From Ryuthela nishihirai (lineage: Eukaryota; Arthropoda; Arachnida; Araneae; Heptathelidae): a stretch of DNA of 64,000 nt. The notes beneath the pieces were generated by a model. It saw only the letters and a list, made by a program, of their open reading frames with translations. It ran no database searches and was not told the DNA's origin. Of the stretch, positions 44,852 through 55,774 are shown one piece after another. A program made the translations under genes and the position numbers. Positions within the stretch are counted from its first letter, which is position 1. The number at the start of each line of letters is the position of its first letter. Where the stretch lies: the NCBI GenBank assembly GCA_038380435.1, contig JAWZYU010000017.1:26656483-26720482 (forward strand), in the 5' to 3' direction.

Positions 44852-45489
44852 AAAGGTGGCAAGGTAGCCATGGCCCTATCCCCCGCATCCTTGAGAATGT
44901 TACTAAGGGTAATAGAGGCAAAAGATTGTTAAACTTATGCATATTTCATAAAATTTTCAAGAAATTTTTCAGTCTTCTTAACGGAAGGGGAAATGCCAAC
45001 TACAATAGAAATCCAGTCGTCTTTTACCCACCCACCCACCCTTTTTTTCTACATCCGGACCTAGTAATAACGGATTCTTATTTAACGACAAAAAATAATA
45101 TGTATAAAAAAATTTTTCCTAGAGATTATTTAAATAAGTGAATTCAAAGGGTAGCACATGAATTTTAACAATCATATACAGATAAGAATTTATGGTAAAT
45201 TGAAAAATTGTAAATAAGACTGAACGTAGGCCTAGGAAGATAATATGTAACCTAACACGAGATAATCTATGTGATGGAAAAACTTAGCCACTAATATTTT
45301 TTTTCCGATCAACTTTTAAAGTAGACCCTTGAATACCTTACCTTTATACTCTTTTGGTTTGGATAAACCAATTATAATACATTCCAATTATACCCAATAA
45401 TAAAAAGGCAGCAACAATAAAAAAAACTAATAAAGCATAATTAAAAACACAAATTCTACCGAAAGGAACAGCTGTCAAAGAGGATTAAT
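44852..45489. other. No gene recognised; AT-rich
   Basis: A (CCCA)n trace (cccacccacccaccc) lies near 45030. Otherwise nothing. Confidence 0.4.
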
Positions 45490-45750
45490 ATCACCTTAAG
45501 ACTGCACAAAAGGAACTAATGGCCTGATTATAAGGACGCCAAGGGTTCCGATTAAGTTGAAGAAAGGGGTCTACTGTAAGGCTATTAAGATACAATACCA
45601 GCTAACATGTTCTTTCACAGAGTTATGGGCCGTTCTGTACAAGATTTAACGTCTCGTTCAATGGACGGCGACCTTTTCCGAATAAAGAGTTCCAGAGTAA
45701 GAACTCTTGACCTTAATCTCAAAGCAAGCATATTTGAGACTCAAACTAGG
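45490..45750 (-). mobile_element. SINE-A copy, old
   Basis: Recognisable by ggcctgattataaggacgcc, catgttctttcacagag, gtctcgttcaatggacggcg and a decayed head with B box (gactcaaactagg). It abuts the next SINE-A. Confidence 0.7.
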
Positions 45751-46145
45751 TTCGGTTGTTTTACCTCTGAGCGGCACATTTTTGCACACAATGGGTTAAA
45801 TGGCCAGATCACGATTACTCCGAACGCTCAGAGAAGATTGGGGGAGGAGACCCACTGAAACAGATATTGGGAGACGGATGATAGCCATCTAACATGTTCT
45901 TTAACGTGCATAGGGTATGGCCAAAGCCGTCTGAAGGGAAAGCCTGATATCACGTGATTTGGGCTGCGCCACCGGAAGCTTACCAGAGCAGAGATTCGAA
46001 GCACGAGACTTAATTTTACGCGTGCTAGTAGTCGCCATTGCTTTTTGCAACTTTACCTTTGTGTGCAAAATGTAACTTCTATTTCTTTATTCAGTTTTAT
46101 GTATATTGTTTAAGTTCTAGTGTATTTATAGTAATTATTATTCTT

Positions 46146-46202
46146 ATGCCCCGTAAATGTTGTGATCCTGGCTACCGTAGTAATAATAGTGGATCGCCAT
46201 AA
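46146..46202 (+). pseudogene. THAP-domain start, truncated
   Basis: An 18-codon frame reading MPRKCCDPGYRSNNSGSP, then a stop. It resembles the start of THAP zinc-finger domains (MPRKCCVPGC-like), where the spaced cysteines bind zinc. Here the second Cys position is Tyr. Further weak similarity (KKVKHFVLPL) follows after the stop. This would have been the DNA-binding N-terminus of the P-type transposase. Confidence 0.65.
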
Positions 46203-46275
46203 GTATGCATGCCACAATATAAAAAAGTAAAACATTTTGTATTACCTTTGTTGATCATTTAACAAAGTTTTAGAA

Positions 46276-46623
46276 TTGCATGTACCTCAGCAGCTAATTA
46301 ATGTGTGTGACCGTGGAGGGCTAACTTATCCTACTGAAGTTTCTATAAATGTGGGAATATTATGTTATGCTGTTTTTCAAACAATTACATCCACTAATGT
46401 AGAACAGCAATATCTAAACCGCAAAAATCAATTACTGACATATTTTAATATTGCAAAGCTGATTTTGGAAAAAGAAACAGTGTTTAGCACAGATTTTCAG
46501 TGTTTGTGTGGGAATAAAACAATATACTTGCTACATAAAATTATATTAACATGTGAAATATGTATATGCGTAATAACACACAATCAAAATATGTATCCAA
46601 GAAATCATTCGAAAGGAAATTGA
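46276..46623 (+). pseudogene. P-type transposase C-terminal fragment (probable)
   Basis: A 115-codon frame. GGLTYPTEVSINVG near residues 14-27, followed by a hydrophobic segment and C...C motifs (FQCLCGN, LTCEIC), resembles the C-terminal region of P-element/THAP9-type transposases. Most of the catalytic core between this and the THAP start is missing, so the element is an internal-deletion derivative. The call is by memory of the family, without alignment. Confidence 0.5.
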
Positions 46624-47720
46624 GCACTCTGGTCAAATTATTAATCATATGTCAGCTGGTGTACCAGTCATTACTGGTGTCCAGTCATGCCTCAATGATA
46701 TCCACATCAAATATACCAATGGCTTTCAAATATGTCTTGTAGTTACTATCATCAATATATAGTTTTGAATGTTTTCGTTTTCTTTAAGAAGCTGTATGAA
46801 TTATATTTTTTGTTATTAAGGAACATTCTTTAATATTGCAGTGAAATCTCTACTTTTTTTATATATTCCCATGTATTCTCTTACAAATTATGTAAGACAG
46901 TAACATAGTGCTCCCATGGTGTAACTTATATAAGTAGACAAGTGAAAATTAATGTCTCAATGATAGACATTAGTTGTCGCAAACTATTTTTTGAAGCATA
47001 CAATATGATTGAGTTATCAATTTTATATTTGATGTGGGTTTCAAATATTTACTTTTTTTGTTGGATGCATATGTAATCAACATACTTAGTTGTAAATAAT
47101 TCAAAGTAATATTTGTCAAAGTATTTCGTTTTGGTGTTTGTATTGGGGTTTATTTCAATTATGTGATACATATGATTTAAATCTTAGTAAGACAATAATT
47201 CTAGCCTTATTAATAAAATAATGGAATTGCACTGATGATTTGATCAGCTGTGAATGAATTCTGATCTCAGTAGCTTTTTTCTTAGAACACAAACTATGTA
47301 AAATTTAAAAGTTTCATATGAAATATAACTATACTTTCAGTGACAGACTGTAAATGTGATATTTATCAATATTGTTAAATCCTATCTGAATCAGTATGAA
47401 TATATTTTACTAACCTGAGAATATCTCTTCGAATATGTTTGCAAATGTAGCAAAAAAATCAATTAAATTATGCTTTAAAATTCAGGTGCATTCCGGTTTC
47501 TTTTAATACCGTTTACATATTTTTAATTAATTATATTTAATTGTAATTATATTTACATAATGTTTTTGAATATTTTTGACATCGAGAAATGAGGGTTTTT
47601 ATGTCTGTAAAAATATCTTCTGCAAGAATTAAATTCTTCTCCGCATTTATGATAATTTGCTTTATATTTGATTCAATTCAGTACATGAAATGAAATCATT
47701 TAAATAACGCGCACATCGAA
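46624..47720. other. Non-coding interior of the P-type element
   Basis: AT-rich, no domain recognised. It may hold decayed transposase sequence in its first 120 bp (gtcagctggtgtaccagtca). Confidence 0.4.
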
Positions 47721-47959
47721 TTAGAAACGAATCAGGTCCGCTGACTTAAAGCTATGATGCGATGCACGGCCCCGGCTTCTGACGTCATTAGCCATGCCGG
47801 TCACGTGACATCAGGCTTTATCTTCAGACTGCTTTGGTATGACTCTCCCGCACACGGGACCACGGCTTAACGTCCCATCCGACGGACAGCTTACTTTCCA
47901 AGCCCATTGGTGTCCCCTACTGACCATGGGCAGGCGGATCAGATTACTATGCTTGCGAT

Positions 47960-48169
47960 GAAAATTTTCTCCGTTAACTCCTACTTTGCCCTCGGTGAGA
48001 AACGGGATACTACGGGTTCCGTGTGCAAGAGAGCCATACTTTGTGCATGTTAAAGAACACACTGGTGGCCTTGATAGGGAGGCTTCCATCTGTCTCCTAA
48101 CACCAGTCCAGTGATCACCATTGCTCTTGTGACCAAGCCATTTGTGTGCATAAAAATGCCGCTTAGAGG
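47960..48169 (+). mobile_element. SINE-A copy, old, plus strand
   Basis: gatgaaaattttctccgtta through cttccatctgtctcctaac to aaaaatgccgcttagagg. It is then interrupted by the next SINE-A and resumes only briefly after it (ctgagaggcaaaag). Confidence 0.8.
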
Positions 48170-48554
48170 GTTGGGTTGTTTTACATCTGAGCGGCACTTT
48201 TTTGCACACCATGGGCTAAATGGCCAGGTCACATGGACCCCGAAGGCTCAGAGAAGGTTGGGGGAGGGGACCCACTGGAACAGCTATTAGGAGACAGATG
48301 GTAGCCTCCCGTCAAGGCCATCCAGCGTGTTCTTTAACGTGCACAGGGTACGGCTCTCCCGCACACGGGGCCACGGCTTAACGTCCCATCCGACGGACGG
48401 CGACCTTTCCAAGCCCATCGGTGTCCCCTACTGACCGTGGGCAGGGCGGGGAATTTTGCGGAGATAAATCTCAACGCTGACCCAGCTGGGACTCGAACCT
48501 GGGAACTACAGATTACGAGCCTGGCGCGCTACCGACTGAGCCACCCCCGCCCCC
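48170..48554 (-). mobile_element. SINE-A copy nested in an old SINE-A
   Basis: Full copy. The flanks CTTAGAGG (48162-48169) and CTGAGAGG (48555-48562) are the target in the 3' end of the older plus-strand copy. Confidence 0.93.
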
Positions 48555-48691
48555 CTGAGAGGCAAAAGAGGTACTGAGAACCATAGCGCTAGTTCCTTAG
48601 TAGCGTTCTAAGTTTAACGATCAACAGACATTTGGTCGGTGAACTCAAAAGTCGGATGATCGAATGTCTTTTAATCAAGGTTTTACTCTAT

Positions 48692-49243
48692 ACCCAAGGG
48701 ACTGGGTTCGAGCCCCAGGTAAGGCATTGACGTTTGTGTTGTTTTTCTGCTCGAACCTCACCTTCCTAACATGCATTCTACTACGGTATATAAATTGACA
48801 GGCTCCTGATCAGACCTCTGTGGCAAGCAGCTGCTTGAGCGTGTTGGATTTGGGTTGTTTTACCTCTGAGAGGCACTTTTTTGCACACCATGGGCTAAAT
48901 AGCCAGGTCACAAGGACCCCGAAGGCTCGGAGAAGGTTGGGGGAAGGGACCCACTGGAACAGCTTTTGGGAGACAGTAGCGTCCCTTCTAGGCCATCCAG
49001 GGTGTTCTTTAACGTGCACAGGTTATGGCTCTCCTGCAAACGGGCCACGGCATAACGTCCCATCCGACGGACGGTGGTCTTTCCAAGCCCATCGGTGTCC
49101 CCAACTGACCGGGAATTTTTACGGAAATAAGTCTCAACGCTGACCCAGCTGGGACTTGAACCTGAGAACTGCAGATTACGAGTCTGGCGCGTTACTTACT
49201 GAGCCACCCCCGCCCCTGCTTGAGCGGGTATTTATTTTATCTA
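48692..49243 (+). mobile_element. SINE-B copy split by a SINE-A
   Basis: B box gggttcgagcccc near 48704, body to ggcaagcagctgcttgagcg (48841). It then resumes at 49227 with the tail (ggtatttattttat). The A box part is missing. The interruption is the SINE-A at 48842. Confidence 0.9.
48842..49216 (-). mobile_element. SINE-A copy nested in SINE-B
   Basis: Full copy with perfect TSD TGCTTGAGCG at 48832-48841 and 49217-49226, inside SINE-B's conserved 3' end. Confidence 0.95.
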
Positions 49244-50137
49244 TACACAATGCTTCTATTCAATACGTTTTGATGGTACGATAAGCAGACATGATTAAAA
49301 TATTTTACCTACTGCTTTAACAAGCAATAATTGAACATCACTACAAAGCGATTTTCACACTTCTTTGAATGTTGCGTATTACTTTTATTTTACGAACCTC
49401 GGCTGATACAATTAAAGCTGCGCCGTCTTCCCTTTTTTTTTCTTCAGATCATTTTAAGCCTTTAACATTGGCATGATCGTAAACCCTACCTGTCAGTGAA
49501 ACGGAGATGAAGCGCTTTTCCGATACGCCTGAAACGTCAAATTACATTTCCTTTAAATCCAGGCGCTGTACAGAGAAACTTGTAATTATGTCATTATCGC
49601 GATGAGCTACATTCGGAGCATGATTTTTCGTGATCACCTTTGACCAGTTATAACACGAAAACCTGAAAGGATATCGCCTTCCTTCTCAAGTGTCGGTTCG
49701 ATGTAAATGAATGGGGAGCCAACCACTCAACGCCCGTCTCATCCCACCGCTGCTTTCAACGGAAAAAGACCTGAAGCGAGTTCTACAAAGAGTGAATGGT
49801 GGGCTGCTTGAAAGTAAAAGTAACAGCAGCCTTCACGCAACAGTTAATAAGGCCTTGCCCGAAGGCAATGACGATGCTCTCTCTCTGCCTGCGTCTGCAC
49901 AAGAACCAGTGACGTGTGCGAGGTGTTTCTTTTCCCCCTTATCGTGTCCTCTTGACAGTGATCCACTTACTATAATTCACGCTGCCTTTTTCTGACAGTT
50001 GCTTCCCTTCAGCGATTTGAAGATTACGACTAAAACCGTTACTGAGTAAGAACGGCAACATAAAATGAAATTTGGGCATATTTCATAGAATTCTATAATG
50101 TTGTAACAAGATAGTTTTTAGACGTACTATGAAAATA
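49244..50137. other. No gene recognised
   Basis: The 49600-50000 part is GC-richer and includes a 94-codon plus-strand frame (49711-49995) of low-complexity, Leu/Ser-rich sequence. No domain. It could be host exon or regulatory DNA. Confidence 0.35.
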
Positions 50138-50278
50138 GTCGGTAGCGTGACAGATACTTAATTTGATATTCTCATGTTCGAATCCCAACTGGAGCAGCAT
50201 TGAGAATTTCCTCAGCTAACCTTTTTCTTCCATTTCTGACCTCGATGAGAAAGGGGTCAAGATTGGGGTTGGAAAAGG

Positions 50279-50668
50279 TTGGTTGGTTGTTTTACCTCTG
50301 AGCGGCACTTTTTTTGCACACAATGAGCGAAATGGCCAGGTCACAAGGACCCCGAAAGCTCAGAGAAGATTGGGGGAGGAGACTCACTGGAAAAGCTGTT
50401 GGGTGACAGATGGTAGCCTCCCGTCAAGCCCTTCCTACGTGTTCTTTAAAGTGCACAGAGTATGGCTCTCTTGCACACGGAGCCACGGCGCTTAACATCC
50501 CATCCGACGGACGGCGGCCTTCCCAAGCCCATCGGTGTTCCTTACTGACCGTGGGCAGGGCGGGGAGTTTTGCGGAGATAAATCTCAACGCTGATCCAGC
50601 TGGAACTGGAACGTTGGAACTGCAGATTACAAGCCTGGCGCGCTACCGACTGAGCCACCCCCGCCCTT
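50279..50668 (-). mobile_element. SINE-A copy nested in SINE-A (first)
   Basis: Full copy. Perfect TSD GGTTGGAAAAGG at 50267-50278 and 50669-50680, which is part of the older copy's body. Confidence 0.95.
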
Positions 50669-50743
50669 GGTTGGAAAAGGCACCGTCCGTCTGAAAGTGT
50701 TAGGAGACCTATACCCTGCGTGCTCTAAGGAATATATTGGATC

Positions 50744-51030
50744 GCTTGGGTTGTTTTACTCCTGAGCAGCACTTTTTTTTCACATAATGGGCTAAATGGT
50801 CATATCACAAGGACCCCAAGAGCTCATAGAAGGTTTGGGGGAAAGGGACCCATCGGACAGCTGTCAGGAGACAAATGAAAGCCTCCCGTCAAAGATATCC
50901 AGCGTGTTCTTTAACGTGCACAGGGTATGACTCTCCCACACACAGGGCCACGGCTTTACGTCTCATCCGGCGGCCTTTACCAAGCCCATCGGTGTCCCCT
51001 ACTGACCGAGGACAGGAGATTTTGCGGAGC
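50744..51030 (-). mobile_element. SINE-A copy nested in SINE-A (second), 5' truncated
   Basis: Tail ttgggttgttttactcctga to body end gagattttgcggagc. No head. The flanks ggatcgctt and gtatcgcctt are a probable TSD with changes. Confidence 0.87.
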
Positions 51031-51180
51031 TGTATCGCCTTAAGGGAGTCTTCTATCTATCGCAACAGCTGTCCAGTGGATCCCCCATCTTTCTATGAGC
51101 CCTTGGATACTTGTGACGTGCCATTTCGCTTATTGTGTGCAATAAAGCGACACTCGGAGGTAACACATTCCAACTCAACT

Positions 51181-51896
51181 ATGAAGATATAAACCAATAT
51201 GTTCACGATGTTTTTAGAAGTAGAATCATGTCATTGTGAAAGCAAAATTTTCCGCCAAGATAACATATTTAACGCATGATTAATCTGTTTTTACTCTTAT
51301 TAAACGGTAATATTAATATGAAACGTTTCAGTGTGAAATCACAGATTACACAGACTGCTTCAGTGAGAAGTGTAACAATAATAATCATAGGTAAATGTGA
51401 AATCGGACTTTTGATATCGCAGTCTGAAACGTTGAGGCACTGAGGGTAATCTTAATTCTTGGGTAACATTAGGGGTGACCTGCGTTCGCATGAATTTAGA
51501 TCCTAAAAATATCAAAAAATTTCAAATAAAACATACAGTATTAACATTTCCTGCGGCCTATAATTAATCAGAATGCAATAGCAAAAAATTACTACAATAA
51601 TTGTATAGTTTTTTTTCGAAAATTCATCATTGCGGGGAGTACTGAAAACCCCCAGCTCACCAGTAAAGAGCAAAACGCAGATAATTTAGATGTGAAAAAA
51701 TAAATTGCACAACCATATGCCCCTTTCCATTTTTTAAATTTTAAAATTCGCATTTACAAACTCAATAGATCACATATCTTGTTGCAATAAAGGGAATTTA
51801 ATACCAATTTAGAGCACCAATTTGCTTTTACGAAATATTCTTAAGCATCTTTACGTTATCTGTAGTAACAGCTGATGTTTTTCAGGCTAGTGTAAA
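51181..51896. other. No gene recognised; AT-rich
   Basis: No repeat or domain identified. Confidence 0.4.
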
Positions 51897-51910
51897 TCAA
51901 GATTTAGAGA

Positions 51911-52295
51911 GGGTTGGGTTGTTTTACCTCTGAGCGGCACTTTTTGCACACCATGGGCTAAATGGCCAGGTCACATGGACCCCAAGGCTCAGAGAAGGTT
52001 GGGGGAGGGGACCCACTGGAACAGCTGTTGGGAGACAGATGGTAGCCTCCCGTCAAGGCCATCCAGCGCGTTCTTTAACGTGCACGGGGTATGACTCTCC
52101 CGCACACGGGGCCACGGCTTAACGTCCCATCCGACGGACGGCGGCCTTTCCAAGCCCATCGGTTTCCCCTACTGACCGTGGGCAGGGCGGGGAAATTTTG
52201 CGGAGATAAATCTCAACGCTGACCCAGCTGGGACTCGAACCTGGGAACTACAGATTACGAGTCTGGCGCGCTACCGACTGAGCCACCCCCGCCCC
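51911..52295 (-). mobile_element. SINE-A copy, full length
   Basis: Close to consensus. Perfect 14-bp TSD TCAAGATTTAGAGA at 51897-51910 and 52296-52309. Confidence 0.97.
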
Positions 52296-52309
52296 TCAAG
52301 ATTTAGAGA

Positions 52310-53275
52310 ACTAATAATAAAATCCCAATATAATGAAAGCATTTACAATAACAAGGCGGCAAAATAGGATACCAAGCATATTTAAAAGCAAATTGGAAAC
52401 GGAAAAAAACCTATATAAATTGAAGTTTACTGTTTCATAAAAAAATTTCATAATTAAAAATTTAATAATAAATGGATGCTATTTTCTTTCAAAATGAATA
52501 ATTAATTATTAATAAACATTTAATATATCGAAAAAGGCATGCATTATTCGGATAGACAACTACAACAGTTGATTGCTAGGACAAGTTAAACTATTCTATT
52601 TGTCAACATGTTTCCAACAAGCTAACCACAGTAGAGGCATTGAAAAACAGAAATACAGATTCCACAAACTAACGATACCACTAACGGCAATGGAATTAAC
52701 TCTGAGGGACTGAATCGATTCCAATCATCGTATTCAAATGTGCAACAGTTCTATCATATTTTGTATATATTACTAAAGCGAACTCTCTCTACCTAACCAA
52801 TAACAATCCTCCTGAGGAAATATTCCATTTTTCTCGCTGAACATTAATGGGTAACTGGTAGGTACTTTTTCTGTACCTGCGAGGATTTATTTCAAAAGAT
52901 TGTTATTTACGGAGGGATCCTGATTACTTTTTTTTTTTTCAGTCAATCCAGAGGCATGTATGTATCCATGATTTAATTCCGGGGATGGGGGAGGGTTCTG
53001 AGAATAAGACTTGAGTAGGGTTTTCCAATTACTAAAATATTCCAAGGGATAGGAAAGGTTAAAACGATATTCTATATGGAACAAAATTTTATAGTATTTT
53101 TTTTTCCTTAATCTATTCTTAGTGTAGAACGTATGCTATGGGGTAAAACAAAAATTACAAAAAGACAAATGTTTTAGATTTCAAAGCAGGTAGACAAGTG
53201 TGAGATTTTGCATAAGACGAGTGGATTTTCGAGCCAGACTCCTGCTCCCTACTCTCCCCCCCCCCCTCCCCTGCT
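52310..53275. other. No gene recognised
   Basis: AT-rich. A C-rich run (ccccccccccctcccc) lies at about 53257-53270. Confidence 0.4.
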
Positions 53276-53288
53276 GGGTATGTCCCTG

Positions 53289-53679
53289 GATTGGATTGGA
53301 GTGTTTTACCTCTGAGCGGCACTTTTTTGCACACATGGGCTAAATGGCCAGGCCACAAGGACCCCGAAGGCTCAGAGAAGGTTGGGGGAGGGGACCCACT
53401 GGAACAGCTGTTGGGAGACAGATGGTAGCCTCCCGTCAAGGCCATCCAGCGTGTTCTTTAACGTGCACAGAGTATGGCTCTCCCGCACACGGGGCCACGG
53501 CTTAACGTCCCATCCGACGGACGGCGGCCTTTTCAAGCCCATCGGTGTCCCCTGCTGACCGTGGGCAGGGCGGGGAAATTTTGCGGAGATAAATCTCAAC
53601 GCTGACCCAGCTGGGACTCGAACCTGGGAACTACAGATTACGAACCTGGCGCGCTACCGACTGAGCCGCCCCCGCCCCA
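53289..53679 (-). mobile_element. SINE-A copy, full length, AATCC tail
   Basis: The tail on the plus strand is gattggattggagtg, that is (AATCC)n in element sense. Perfect 13-bp TSD GGGTATGTCCCTG at 53276-53288 and 53680-53692. Confidence 0.96.
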
Positions 53680-53692
53680 GGGTATGTCCCTG

Positions 53693-54027
53693 AGTAAATC
53701 AGTTTTTATTCAAATGAATAACGAAGTGCAAAAAGAAAGCTAATGCAGAGAAAAAAAATTGAACACTTCTAGATCAAACTAAGAAGTCAACTATACCCGT
53801 AAAGTTAATGAATGCGACTTAATAAAAGACACAAAGTCGTATGAATTTTTTTCGTTTGAGGTGTGCATTTTCTTATGCAATTTCATATGTGTACAGATAT
53901 CGGTGTCAACTCTCAGGAACTGTGCTTGAATTGAAATTTTAACAATCTCTTTAAACTCGTGTGTAGCTAAACATGCAAAATTTGCTCAGATTTAATGGCC
54001 ACACTAGACTTCATTTAACAGCAAGTA
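53693..54027. other. No gene recognised
   Basis: AT-rich, nothing seen. Confidence 0.4.
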
Positions 54028-54031
54028 ATGC

Positions 54032-54412
54032 TAGATTGTTTTACCTCTGAGCGGCACTTTTTTGCACACCATGTGCTAAATGGCCAGGTCACATGGACCC
54101 CGAAGGCTCAGAGAAGGTTGGGGGAGGGGACCCACTGGAACAGCTGTTGGGAGACAGATGGTTGTCCCCCGTCAAGGCCATCCAGCGTGTTCTTTAACGT
54201 GCACAGGGTATGGCTCTCCCGCACACGGGCCACGGCTTAACGTCCCATCCGACGGACGGCGGCCTTTCCAAGCCCATCGGTGTCCCCTACTTACCGTGGG
54301 CAAGACGGAGAATTTTGCGGAGATAAATCTCAACGCTGACCCAGCTGGGACTCGAACCTGGGAACTACAGATTACAAGCCTGGCGCGCTACCGACTGAGC
54401 CACCCCCGCCCC
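54032..54412 (-). mobile_element. SINE-A copy, full length
   Basis: Runs from tagattgttttacctctga to the head ending ccacccccgcccc. It is directly followed, with no spacer, by an inverted SINE-A 3' end. Confidence 0.95.
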
Positions 54413-54463
54413 AGCCCATGGTGTGCAAAAAAAGTGCCGCTCTGAGGAAAAAACAACCCAACT
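54413..54463 (+). mobile_element. Extra SINE-A 3' end in inverted orientation
   Basis: agcccatggtgtgcaaaaaa to aaacaacccaact, on the plus strand, abutting the head of the previous copy. Together they make a two-tailed structure with about 50-bp inverted ends, each bordered by a CTAG (near 54029 and 54462). Confidence 0.88.
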
Positions 54464-54464
54464 A

Positions 54465-54928
54465 GTCTGGAATCACGAGAGTCGATTGAAATTTTTTACT
54501 TATCAATAATTATTGATAGGTTTCTAGTGATTTTCAATGCTCGCTAACTTTCCAATGATTATAAATAGTTACGATAATTTCCCGCAGTTGAAACTTCTAA
54601 AATTATTGCGCTTACAATGACAAATTTCAATAATATTACCAACAACAAACAAAACTTCGATTGTTGTCACTCAGAAAAATATCATTTCTAAATCCCTTGT
54701 ACATCAAAAGTTTAGCCCGCTATAATATTCATTACCTTAAATGCAAGACGTGTATTTTAAGAAACTATGCAATTGTCAGCTGACTCAACAGTTCAAGTTT
54801 GAACCATTTACTTATTTATTAAACTTTACAACCACTGAGCCACTCGGTGTGACACTATTCGCTCAGAAAACAGTAGTTTAAAAATTCAGACTGTAATAGG
54901 AAAGCAAGCATATAACAAAAAATTATTA
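54465..54928. other. No gene recognised; AT-rich
   Basis: A short AATAATTATTGATAG-type palindrome (about 54505-54520) is the only structure. Confidence 0.4.
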
Positions 54929-54936
54929 TCTCGAAT

Positions 54937-55324
54937 TTGGGTTGTTTTACCTCTGAGCGGCACTTTTTTTGCACACCATGGGCTAAATGGCCAGGTCACA
55001 TGGACCCCGAAGGCTCAGAGAATGTTAGGGGAGGGTACCCACTGGAACAGATGTTGGGAGACAGATGGTAGCCTCCCGTCAAGGCCATCCAGCGTGTTCT
55101 TTAACGTGCATAGGATATGGCTCTCCCGCACATGGGCCACAGCTTAACATCCCTTCCGACGGACGGCGGCCTTTCCAAGCCCATTGGTGTCCCCTACTGA
55201 CCGTGGGCAGGGTGAGAAATTTTACAGAGATAAATCTCAACGCTGACCCAGCTGGGACTCGAACCTGGGAGCTGCAGATTACGAACGTGGCGCGCTACCG
55301 ATTGAGCTACCATCGCCCCATATG
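54937..55324 (-). mobile_element. SINE-A copy, full length
   Basis: Moderately diverged. TSD ATCTCGAA at 54929-54936 and 55325-55332. Confidence 0.93.
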
Positions 55325-55577
55325 ATCTCGAAGCTATTGGCATAGACATGAATAGACTGTAAAAGAAATTTTTTACAGTTATCCCTGATAGTGAAATTAG
55401 GATGATTTAAAACATCTATAAATGTTAAAAACTATTGAAATTAATTACTTCCTAAAAAATCCATTTCTTTCATTTCATAGTATGGAAAGGTTTGAATCAA
55501 ACGGCTGCCAGATTAAGATGATTAAAAATAACAACAGATGGATTTTTATCATTTATAACCAATATTAGATCATTCAA

Positions 55578-55774
55578 TAAAAAAAAGAAATACCCCCTAA
55601 AGCAGCTGCTTGCCACAGAGGTCTGACAGGAGCTTGTCAGTTTATATGCCATAGTAGAATGTCTGAGAGGATGGCAGGACCTCAGCAGAAAACCGACACA
55701 AACAGCCATGCCTTACCCGGGGCTCGAACCCAGGTCCCTTAGATCAGTAGCCAAGCGTGCTAACCAATCGGCCC
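55578..55774 (-). mobile_element. SINE-B copy, full length
   Basis: A-rich tail, taccccctaaagcagctgct, body, B box (ggctcgaacccagg), head ending ctaaccaatcggccc. Confidence 0.94.

Larger units (their letters stand above)
45922..47836 (+). mobile_element. P-superfamily (THAP) transposon relic
   Basis: 1.9 kb between inverted ends. The left reads CAAAGCCGTCTGAAGGGAAA and continues with gcctgatatcacgtga. The right end is the reverse complement of an almost identical 36-bp sequence (…tcacgtgacatcaggc… to …cagactgctttg). A 7-bp duplication GTATGGC / GTATGAC flanks it (45915-45921 and 47837-47843), inside a SINE-A. The interior carries THAP-like and P-transposase-like fragments. P elements usually make 8-bp duplications, so the exact end could be off by a base. 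Confidence 0.82.
45752..47937 (-). mobile_element. SINE-A copy split by a P-type transposon
   Basis: The 3' half is 45752-45921 (ggttgttttacctctgagcg to gcatagggtatggc). Its continuation is 47837-47937 (gtatgactctcccgcacacg to accatgggcagg). The two parts join exactly at the transposon's ends. The head is missing. Confidence 0.9.
50138..51180 (+). mobile_element. SINE-A copy, old, split twice
   Basis: The decayed head (gtcggtagcgtgacagatac; B box catgttcgaatccc) and body run to 50278. The body resumes at 50681 (caccgtccgtctgaaag) to 50743. It resumes again at about 51031 (tgtatcgccttaagggag) to the tail near 51180 (ggtaacacattccaactcaa). Two younger SINE-A copies fill the gaps. Confidence 0.85.
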
